DNA of 64,000 bases from Perkinsus chesapeaki. Taxonomy: Eukaryota > Perkinsozoa > Perkinsida > Perkinsidae. Below are positions 21,775 to 30,678 of this stretch, piece after piece. The translations under genes were made by a program, and so were the position numbers. Positions within the stretch are counted from its first letter, which is position 1. Each line of letters begins with the position of its first letter. The notes under the pieces are model-generated. The model made no database searches. It was given only the letters and a program-made list of their open reading frames with translations, and had not been told where the DNA came from. The DNA lies in NCBI GenBank assembly GCA_013115145.1, contig JAAPAO010000080.1, positions 1 to 64,000 on the forward strand, written 5' to 3'.

Positions 21775-23598
21775 TCATTGGATAAGAATATACGTCCAAC
21801 CGCCACTCCTAGTACAACCTAAAGCCACCAAAGTCTGCTGCATCACAACAACTCCCAGTAGAAGCACTACAGAGAGGAAAAGCTCCGCTGAATATGTCAT
21901 AGCGACAAGCATTGCCATATATGCCAATATTAAATTGATTGAGAAAAGCAATACAAGAATCATCTTCCCTCTGAGGGTCGATCGGCTAGTACCTGACAAC
22001 AGACTAGGATTGAACCTGGCGTGGCGCTTACTTAGACTGTTCTCGGTTCTCTTGCGCAGTCTCATGGATGCCTCTGCGACTATACCGAGGCAGAATACGG
22101 CCAACATTCCCAAGGCGAACTTCAAGCGGGTATTCAGAACTAGGGGGTGAAGGAAGAGAATGATGCAAGTGCGGTGCTCCGACCAAAGGAACCTTCCAAG
22201 CAGGTAACACAGCAAAGCGCCGGCGGAGCAGCAGCAGCGCTTACTGAAAGCCTGACATAATCATATCCGTCGAACTTTCACAGAAATTATCCTCCTTAAC
22301 TGTTTCTTCGGCGGTGACATCGATGGAGCTGATCCCCGGCGGGCACCTGAGCTGCAGTAAAGGCCGAGAGTACAGAGAAAACACATGCCTCAGAGCGCAG
22401 TCCGGGTTCATCTTTCCCGGGCTCATATCGCAGAGGTCCGACTTGCGGAAATCCCAACAAACAGCATTCTCCGCCGGGCATCCTTCAGGAGGGGTCATGC
22501 ACCTCAGCCAGCAGTAGACCTGTCCTGAGGCATCCACGAGCAAAGGTTATTGGCATCTACCTGTCCAGCTGCACACTGGCTCAGCATTCTCCGTGATTGG
22601 AACGCCTGAGGTGCCATGAAGAACTGCTGATAGGCAAGACCGGCAGAGTTGATGGCTGTTGGAGGAGCCATCATCATTCGCCCGAATACAACTCTGGGCC
22701 CGGACGAGCCATCAGCAGGTACAACAACCTGAGCGATGGATGGCGAGTTGCCGAGCTAGGCTTGGCACCTTATGAAGGGCAGCGGTGACGTCGATGCCTG
22801 GGGCCAACCAAGACCGAAGTGCCTCACCAAAAATAACAACCAGGGAGTCGCCAGTTCCAGGCAGCTCCACGGGACCTTCCGCGAAATGTAGGGCTTTATC
22901 GCCTAAGCAGATACCGACTGCTACCATAGGAATGCTGCTGGAGCTGACCTCTTGGCAAGGACAGAAGAAGGAACAGCCCCATGTCGGCGTGCATCTCCAC
23001 AGGCTCCTCCTTCTCCACTGCATCTCCGCTGCTGCTGCTGCTGCTGTTGACAGGCTTCTTATACAGATTCCAATGGTCAAGATGATGCCGTCCACCATCG
23101 ACCGCGATAATCTCGGCAAGTCTGGATAACCGTTGCCCGACCTCAAGCGTCACATGAGGTTCATAGTCCCCTACCAACAGGGTAACATCCAGCTCCTCGG
23201 CTAAGCGCTGCGATACCTATCAAAGCTACTACCATTCCAGAGACTTAACGAAAGTTCACCTTTTGCATCACAGAATCGACCGTGAGAATGTCTGTCAGTG
23301 AAAGACAGTCCGGGACTTGCGAGGTTTCCCCGGCATATAGAGCCAGCGTTTGCTTCGTCTCATCGCGGAAGCCAAAAATAGTCTCTTTGCATTCAGTCGT
23401 TAATTGATTAGTAATGCGTGCTCTAGCACTGGTGAACTCAGCGGGGATGCCCGTTACTATAAAGGTGCCTCTTGTCAAGGCTGCCTTATCAATGGCTGCC
23501 CCGTGGCCTATACTACCGTACTCTACTATACTGCCCCAGCTGGCCTTTACGGCCAAGGTGATACCCAACAGGAGGCGCCGTCCTGTTGCATGGACCAT
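21775..23598 (-). CDS. 2OG-Fe(II) oxygenase fused to CTR copper transporter
   Basis: The ATG at 23598 opens a signal-like start (RRLLLGITLAVKASWG). A DIOX_N-like part follows (RGTFIVTGIPAEFTSARARI), then the double-stranded beta-helix core. It has MHADMGLFLLLSLP (H-x-D iron ligands), GTGDSLVVIFGEALRSW, ALHKVVVPADG (third His) and SGPRVVFGRMMMAP (possible 2OG Arg). After a 41-nt intron the frame continues into a Cys-rich ectodomain (CWLRCMTPPEGC, DLCDM) and MIMSGFQFLWSEHRT. Three CTR membrane spans follow: LKFALGMLAVFCLGIVAEA, LVLLFSINLILAYMAMLVAM with the MxxxM copper motif (MLVAM), and LFLSVVLLLGVVVMQQTLV. The stop is at 21775 and the total is about 530 aa. CTR N-termini face outside or the lumen, and a signal peptide would put the oxygenase on that side, so the topology is self-consistent. 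All six joins keep phase. Confidence 0.8.
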
Positions 23599-23750
23599 GA
23601 AAAGTAGCAAAACTAGATACTGAACAGCATCAGCTCACCCTGGCATTGATATACTTAACAAAACGCTGTAGATGAGCGGTGAGACTTGGTGAAAGCTGAA
23701 GGGGACGTGAAGGCTATAATGTAACAGGATGTAAGTCAACTTGAAAAGGA

Positions 23751-23993
23751 TCATAAATCGCTCAACGAAGATACAAAACATGTCGGGTCGAAGGCTCTAC
23801 CGCCGGTGCTTCCCGCATCGCTCCTGGCATCATCAGAGTCTCTTCTCGGCCTAGACATCCACTGGATAAGTCGATAACTAGAACCGAGACGCTGGAGCAG
23901 CATAAGTGTCCCCGGAACATGGATCAGAGACTCCAATGTCTCCTCGGGGACAGATCTGGAGGGGCCTACCTGAAGAGGATCTGATTTAGACAT
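23751..23993 (-). CDS. Small hypothetical protein
   Basis: An ATG at 23993 opens an 80-residue frame starting MSKSDPLQ and ending FVSSLSDL. It contains a hydrophobic helix (LIHVPGTLMLLQRLGSSYR) and an Arg/Asp-rich tail. It sits between two same-strand genes, 110 nt after the stop at 24104 and 152 nt before the oxygenase-CTR ATG, which is the spacing of other genes here. A possible donor follows the eighth codon (CAGGTAGGC), so it may be spliced or be an upstream exon. Family unknown. Confidence 0.35.
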   Translation of the reverse strand: MSKSDPLQVGPSRSVPEETLESLIHVPGTLMLLQRLGSSYRLIQWMSRPRRDSDDARSDAGSTGGRAFDPTCFVSSLSDL

Positions 23994-24103
23994 ACATCAC
24001 TCGGGCATTGCTCTAGCATCAGTAAAGTCCTCGTAATAAAGTACTTGGTAGTTATACCAAGATGTCATATCGTTTAACGATAGCACAGAATATTACATAG
24101 ACC

Positions 24104-25362
24104 TTACCAAAAATTCTGATATTAAGAATTAGTTACACCGTGACGCGCCGAGGCTGCCAGGAGGTCGTAGCCTACCTTCACTTTACGGATAACCTCCGAT
24201 GGCCAGTCAATTTCAATATCAGCCAGGATCTCTGTGTCTTCGTGCCATACGATTCTGTGAGTCTGGCGCACTTGCCCTTGAACAAGGCAGTAACGTGGCG
24301 AAGACTCTCCTCTTGCGGCTCTGAGAGAGGAATTGTCGAGAAGGGGCGCCACCGATCAACCCATCACCCTTTTTCTGCTGCTGGCAGGCCTTGGCAATTG
24401 GCGGCCAGTAAGTAGTAAAGCTGGTCACGATCGAAACCAACAGGGCCTACTAGAGGCTCGCTCAACCTGGATTGCTGACAATAACACAAAGCCATGCAGT
24501 CGAGGGTCTACCCGTTGTTATTCCCGAGAAGTATAGAGCCTGCTGGCCACGATCTAGCCAGGGTGCCCGAGCAAACAGCAGTGCCAAGCTGGAAAAGAGA
24601 CACTCATCGGGCCAACGAATACTAGGGGGAACTACCTTCCCTGTGTGGTCCATGAAGATGCACTCTTTCTTGTCCTGTGGTCCGTATGCATAGGCGATAA
24701 TCACAGCTTCGTCACTTTGCAGCTGAGGCGACTGTCTTGGCCGAGATGGAGCACTCTGGCAATGGAGACTCTCATTAATTACGTGGCGAGTGATAAAATT
24801 AGGTGTCCATGCCGGGTGGTAATCAAATTAGAGCCCCGAGTCAACGGCTCAGCTAAGTCATACCGGATCCCCCTCTACTACCCGCAATGCATGCCTCTGA
24901 AGCGGCCCGCTACTCGACATAACATGACGCCTTTGGACCTACACGAGGAAGCCCATCCAAGGAGGAGAATCGCCGTTGTCCCACTGATTGTGCCGTCTTG
25001 GGAGTGACCGACCTCCTCGCCGATGGAAGCCTGCCGAAGGAATGCCTACCGCGAATGAAACTCCACCTACCCAGTCGACATGGACCTCCACGACGCGTCC
25101 AGTGGCTTGCTAGTGTGTTGGGCCGATGATGGCTTGGAGCTCTCGAGCTGAGACTGCAGCCTGAGGAAGAGCCGCTCTCGGATGGGTTGCATCAAACTGT
25201 CCCACCCTTTCTTGATGAGCTCGAGCTCACGTAAGGCTTCTCTGGCGAAGGTTGCCTAGAGTATGATGACGCTCCGACAGTAACAGTTGATAGTCCTACA
25301 GCTAGCTCGGCCCTCTCCAACATATCGCTGACACTACTCGAAGACGGTGACAGCAACGTCAT
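24104..25362 (-). CDS. Hypothetical protein with helical N-terminus
   Basis: The ATG at 25362 gives MTLLSPSSSSVSDMLERAEL. A 44-nt intron joins it to a helical exon (ATFAREALRELELIKKGWD, then LMQPIRERLFLRLQSQLESS). Later exons read SDEAVIIAYAYGPQDKKECI, TAVCSGTLARSWPAGSILLG, LVGPVGFDRDQLYYLLAANC and RIVWHEDTEILADIEIDWP, with the last codons KVKNFW and a stop at 24104. Introns of 44, 46, 45 and about 46 nt keep phase; the joins at 24.78-24.95 kb are unresolved. I do not recognise the family. The gene starts 76 nt after the ankyrin gene's stop on the same strand. Confidence 0.55.
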
Positions 25363-25438
25363 TTACTAGTTTGGCAAATCACTGAGATATTGACTGAGCT
25401 AAGCAACGCAAGCCGGCAGAGAGTGCACAAAGGCTGCA

Positions 25439-26123
25439 TCAAGCAAACATCATTCCTCTTACCACAGAAGACATGTCACTACAGGGTACGTAAGGGGCAT
25501 CACTATTGGGAGTGCTCAAAGGCCGAGATGAAAGTGCTCTACACGCCTCGATGCTACCGGCTTTGCGGGCTATGTCCACCGCCGTTTCGCCGTAACTATG
25601 CCCAAGAACCACACATCCGCGAGGACACCCCGGCGAGGGGTGATGAAAAGTGCGGGGGAACACACAGTTCGTAAGGCCCTACCTGTTCCTCGTTGAGACG
25701 TCCGCCCCGTATTGAAGCAAGAGCTCCAACATTGGTAAAGACTGGTTCCTTCGACATGCTATCATGAGAGGCGTATCCAGCCAAATATCTTTGCGGTTGA
25801 TATCAGCCTTAAGCCTGAGCAATCGATACTGAGGAGCTCCAAGTGAAAACTTATAATACTTTAGAAGGGTTTCCACTGTTCGAACATGACCAGCGTTCAC
25901 GGCGACAGCAAGTGCACTGGAACCGAGGGAATTCGTGGCCGCTACCTAATGACCAGAACATGATGAGGCGCCTAAATATCGAGATTTCTGCTACTGTGGC
26001 ACCCCTTTGCACGAGCAACTTGCACATCTCTGAATGACCTTCAGCGGCCGCCACCAGTAAAGGACTTTGCCTCGTGCGATCTTGGATGTTAGGATCAGCC
26101 TTCGCATCAAGAATCTTGCGCAT
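25439..26123 (-). CDS. Ankyrin-repeat protein, probably missing its 5' exons
   Basis: Four exons encode about 3-4 ankyrin repeats: KADPNIQDRTRQSPLLVAAA, LGSSALAVAVNAGHVRTVE, IWLDTPLMIACRRNQSLPML and SYGETAVDIARKAGSIEAC. The stop follows SVVRGMMFA at 25439. The first codons (26123, ATGCGCAAG) come straight after a splice-like TTTCAG and enter in the middle of a repeat. A true 5' exon should therefore lie upstream, but only about 65 nt further up the 266-bp repeat begins. Either the gene is truncated by that repeat or a short, unrecognised first exon or trans-splice supplies the leader. Ankyrin repeats bind proteins. The partner is unknown. Confidence 0.65.
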
Positions 26124-26188
26124 CTGAAAGAATCCCGCAATTGCACAAACCCTCTCTCATCTATCCAGGATAGACAATTTTTGTGTTC

Positions 26189-26454
26189 TATACCACACTT
26201 CGCACAACTCGTAACCTAACTAGGCGTTGAGGGGACAACAACCCTTGTCGACTGTACTCGAACAGGATCACTTATGTAGAGATTTCCTTTCGTTCACAAG
26301 AGTACTCTTGACAAAACCCTAAACCGTGATGATGATATGTATACCACATCCACTCGGAGGTTTAGTCCACAGTAATAATAATTGTGCGACTTCGATGAGT
26401 TTAATACTTCAACAGAAGTTACGGATGTTGGTAATACTGAGCGGTTAACAATTA
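26189..26454. repeat. 266-bp dispersed repeat, copy 2
   Basis: This copy has the same orientation and length as 21360-21625, with two substitutions (T to A after CTTATGTAG, A to G in the CCACAATAAT part). The flanks on both sides are unrelated, so the unit boundaries are sharp. It sits directly upstream of the 5'-incomplete ankyrin gene. The two copies lie 4.8 kb apart, as LTRs might, but the DNA between them holds host-like spliced genes and no retroelement ORF. Confidence 0.9.
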
Positions 26455-26736
26455 ATCAATAAATTTACTTTTCGATTATCTTAATTCCGCAATGGATTAA
26501 CGGTGGCTTTTCTCTCATCAATTAGCCATATTATATTTATAATTTATCATCCTACATAATATATACTGTATGTTTTTTATAGTAAGTCTCTATAACGACA
26601 AGTATGTTTTTCTTATGCCTGTTGGATATAGTCATCATACACAGCGGCGATACGCCTGGTAAGTAGGGTATACGATCAGAAAACTTATTGACTAAGAGAC
26701 GATTGTGGTTGATTGGATTGAACATCAGCAAGAAGA
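26455..26736. other. AT-rich intergenic segment
   Basis: This segment is strongly AT-rich (for example TTATATTTATAATTTATC near 26528), with no frame or conserved motif. It begins exactly where repeat copy 2 ends. Confidence 0.5.
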
Positions 26737-28600
26737 TTAAACACGTACGTCTGTGATATTCCCAGTTCTTGCCGCGTTGTTGATATCTTCAAATGCGATA
26801 CTTATTTTTTGAGACCCTTCTTCAACGCTACTGTCTGGTTGTACGAGAACAATCCTCCCGGTATGCACGTCATGATCAGGTAGCTGCGAGCTGAAATAAG
26901 AGTTATGGCATTCAACTGTGATCATCTAACGCTAAGTAGGATTCACCTTCGTAGATCACAACAAACCAAGTGCAAACAACAACCGCGTCACAAGGACTCT
27001 GCGTATTGATAAGACCAAATTGGAATCCGGCGCCGTGCGAGAACATACATCCATTCGCTCGGTACTCGTAGAGGTATACAAAAATCACACGGCGTTCCCG
27101 TTCTGGAGAACTGGTAATCCAGTGGGTCGTGATAATTCGCTTGTAGCATCTTGGCTTTAGCCGTTAGTAGTGAACCTACGAGCGAGACTGCTCTCTATGG
27201 AGCTGTTTGCTATCTAGCACGATACGCTAAAACTAGCGTATCCCAATGAATAACAGCTGGTGACTGGCTAGTGATCTTACCCGAGAAAAACTTCGGTTCA
27301 CTATCAGCTAGGTCAAATGCAGCTGGTTCAAGCGTAGATAATCTGACGATCCCAGACGGGGGAGAATCATACTGGGTGGCTTTACATCTAAACATATAGC
27401 CCGTTTTCGGGTGCTTCTGGGCTGGGTTTACCGTAGGTGGGGATCCGCAAATTTGGCGAGAATTAGTGACCAAAGCTCGGCTGCGCTTCCTGTATTACAC
27501 ACTTGCCGAAATGCCGAAAGATCGACGTACCTAACCCGAAGTAAAGCCGTGAAGGAACCGAGGACACTCACATGAAAAGGTAAGTGTAGTCATCCCTGTA
27601 GCTCCTCCCCAGGCGCCTCGCACTACTGGTTAGGGCCGTACCAGTAGACAGATGATAAAGAACTACAGTTCCACCCAACGGGAAGCACTCGCGGTACCTG
27701 TGCCGGAGTGTTCAATTCACACTTGTGCACCAAGGAAGTCAGTTACTCATAGCCTAATGGTAGCTCACTGTCAGCAACTGGCCTTAGCAGCCTGCGCGGC
27801 TCGACTGTTCGTGAACGACTATTCTCGAAGTAGCAGTGGAGATGGCGCGGTCGAGATTGGTGTGATATATGCGCCCGCATGGTTTCGAAAACGCAAGTCT
27901 CTGAAAGTTTAGCCTCTGCCTTTACTTTCCCTCACCCAGATCGCCTCTCCCAATGAGACCGTACTAGTTAATCAACTCAATACACACTTGCGGGTTTCTA
28001 GCAGAGACGACTGCGTTGGAAACCAGGACTACAAATAATCCATAAATAGGACTACCATAGAAGCGGAAATTACAGAACAATTTTCGACTGCAATTTATTG
28101 CCGTCACATCCGCCTAGCATTCCAATGAACTATCTGCTAGCTGCCAGCTCTCCCGGGGACAGGTTACAGAACCCTGATGGATAGAGATCTACAGCATGCG
28201 TCGAATCCAACGATCGACGGCCTCTGTGTAGGAACCAAGCCTAGGAATGACTCATTGTCAACGCATGCTGCTTTTCGGGACCGAACTCATAAATTCAGGC
28301 TATAGCAGCGCTGAATGGCCATGATACAGATAAGATGACCAACAAACTCATAGAGGACTGGATAGTCGTACAGAACTTCCGCTTCCATCGCAAAGAAAAT
28401 AGGAAACGATGATGATGACAGTAGGACGACAGCTCAATCATTTGGGCATCGGTAATAGAGGATTCTCACAGATTCCTCAGCCTCAAATACCGAGTTACTT
28501 TTACGGCATTCACACACATCCAGGAAGCGCGTGGCTCCTGCAGCAGTGCGCTCCAATGATAACATTACACGGCTTTATACTAGTGAAAGAATTGAAGGAC
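26737..28600 (-). other. Unresolved region with possible minus-strand exons
   Basis: Several minus-strand stretches have protein-like composition but I could not join them. They include an 'exon' at 26925-26737 ending EDINNAARTGNITDVRV, one at 27473-27350 (TVNPAQKHPKTGYMF), one near 28100-27970 (IYGLFVVLVSNAVVSARNPQ) and one near 28360 (MEAEVLYDYPVLYEFVGHL). They may be a fragmented multi-exon gene or a decayed one. No family is recognised. Confidence 0.25.
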
Positions 28601-28629
28601 CGTCAATGGTACAAAATAACATTATAATT

Positions 28630-29241
28630 AGCCCTTCGGTCACACGGGAGACACGATAACTACTCATTCGTGCCCATGATGATGTACAACATTACAAATA
28701 AGGCGTGGGACTTGGACAACATCTAACCGATTACTGTAATACAGCGACGGTTAAACAGCAGAGGAAAAATAATCCGCATATAAGCAGCAGGCTGCAAGCC
28801 CACTCAAGCCTACAAGCGGTAGAGGAAAATCATTATCCACGAGCACTAGTATGCTCAATGTCACCTATCTAAACAACTAGGTCTTTTATAGATGACGACT
28901 TGTACTGCTAGTTCATTGGGTCACGAGTACTAGAGGCTGGCATTAAAGCAGTAGTAGATACAATGAGCATAGCGTGTCGCCTTTGCCGTAGATAATAGAC
29001 TACTATATGATGATTGTGTCAAGATAGACAAAGTATGTCAAAAAATGGGAACAGCTCCTTCATTATCGTGCATCATCATCGTCATTCAATAGAAATTACT
29101 CATTCGTCAAATCTAAATCACATCCCATAGCTTCCATCCTAGCTAAAATATCCTCATCAGAATCACAGTTACAATCTTCTGTGTCACATCTTCCTTTCTC
29201 CCTAATAGACTTTATACATACTACAACCAGAACTCATCAAC
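28630..29241. other. Intergenic, no gene seen
   Basis: No conserved frame, RNA gene or repeat is recognised on either strand. The segment is moderately AT-rich and holds the 3' flank of the minus-strand gene ending at 29242. Confidence 0.5.
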
Positions 29242-30171
29242 TCACCCTTTTAACCGACGGTAAGAGGATGTAGCTGATGCTGCAGCACGATATCCACGTG
29301 AACTACTCCTGTCTGGTAGACTATCCATATACTCTTCCAGATCGTAAATAGTCTCAGATCTGGTGCACCACTTTATATTGATTCTCACACCAACTCCCCT
29401 CTCCCACCTTTCCCTTCCATATCGAGGCCGAGAGGGCTCAGTTCCCATGAGATGAGCCATCTCCTGGAGGTCATCAGGAGATGAGTAGGTTTTATCACGC
29501 AGTGCCGAATGACCGTCAAAGTTCTTCAAGACACATTCTGATCAAAGTAAGCATTAAAACAATTTCGTCCATTCGACGAACCTGTCTCAAGAAGGATTCC
29601 CTGCCATTCAGTTGGTTCTCCATAAAGTGACAATTCTTGGTCGGCCACTACACCATCCCGTGGGAAAAGGTTTTTAGATTCAGAGAATGGTGAAAATGAA
29701 CGGGACGGCGGCTTCGACTCATCAGAATTGCTTTCTGCTCTGATGCAGAAACGAACGCGAACAGTGGGTTCGAATCGCACGCTTGACTTAAGCGAGAATG
29801 CCCCCACTGAATGACGGCTCTTGGCGGGGGGAGATGACGCTACAGTGGACGGACTGAATACAAAGATGGCCATGATCAATATTTCATCGCCATTGTTTTA
29901 TTACGTTTTGTCCGCACAGAAAGACAACCATCCATCTTTGTTGCAGCAGCAGGTACACTCTTCTATAGGGCTCTCATCTGAAATAGGACGATACTCACCA
30001 AGCAGTGGACCACCTGAACCGACGCTGCCAGACTTCTTCAACCCCAATTGTTCCGTCGAAATGCCCTCCCTATTCTCCCTTACCATTAGATATCCAAAGT
30101 CCCTTGAGTTGCACCATATTACTATCATTATCGAATGCCTTGGCAGGTCTCCTATAATGAGCAGATGACAT
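29242..30171 (-). CDS. Hypothetical spliced protein
   Basis: The ATG at 30171 (MSSAHYRRPAKAFDNDSN) begins a series of exons. Recognisable pieces are EECTCCCNKDGWLSFCADK joined over a 51-nt intron to PSTVASSPPAKSRHSVGAF. Next comes a basic and acidic middle (RVRFCIRAESNSDESKPP), then a 45-nt intron into NFDGHSALRDKTYSSPDDL and the end SYRRLKG with a stop at 29242. The 3' two joins keep phase and look reliable. The first exon join (GTAAGG donor near 30077) is not settled. The C-terminal half is rich in Arg, Ser and Tyr. I do not recognise the family. The NAPRT stop lies about 500 nt upstream on the same strand. Confidence 0.5.
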
Positions 30172-30472
30172 GACGCAACATTAACAGCGGCAGGCATTAC
30201 ATTGCACAATCGCCTATCTCGTCAGTGAACCGGCGGGCTTTTACGTTAGACTTCCAATAAGACGAAGAAGACGGCAGAATGGATGACTTTATTAATGTGG
30301 AATTTGCTTCTTGGGAAAGCATGACATCACAATGGATTACGCAACACAAGCGACAAGATCATGCGCGCGCGTTCGGCAATTTAGCGCGCGCCCAGTTGAT
30401 CGATTTCCACTAACACCACAATTGACTGCGCAAGCCTATTAGTTCAGTGTTCCGAGGGGGTTGATAATGGAC

Positions 30473-30664
30473 ATTATCTTGGATGACGGGCATAACCGTG
30501 TAAGCAACTTGATAGTAGTAGTGATAATAAAGGATACAACAACAACGCATAGAAACGGCGGCTTGGGGCGGCAGCAGCGGCGGCGAGGCATCACCAACAA
30601 CAGCAACATTCGAAGCCGTGGTGGGCGACGTGGCAATGGCACTCGCTGCTCCGCGCAGAGCTAC
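30473..30664 (+). CDS. Small basic RG-rich protein
   Basis: The ATG at 30473 gives MDIILDDGHNR. A strong donor (GTAAGC) and TAAAG acceptor would remove 33 nt and join it to DTTTTHRNGGLGRQQRRRG and SRGGRRGNGTRCSAQSY before a stop at 30664. RG/RGG tracts are common in RNA-binding and export adaptors. The N-terminal LDD motif faintly recalls the UAP56-binding motif of ALY/CHTOP-type adaptors. The gene is only 55-64 residues and converges on the NAPRT gene, with stops 14 nt apart. It could be chance or a remnant. Confidence 0.35.
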
Positions 30665-30678
30665 TGAACAGCAACACC

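Noticed and set aside
21360-26454. LTR retrotransposon bounded by the two 266-bp repeats
   Set aside because: No gag, RT, RNase H or integrase lies between them, only spliced host-like genes, and the repeat ends are not TG...CA.
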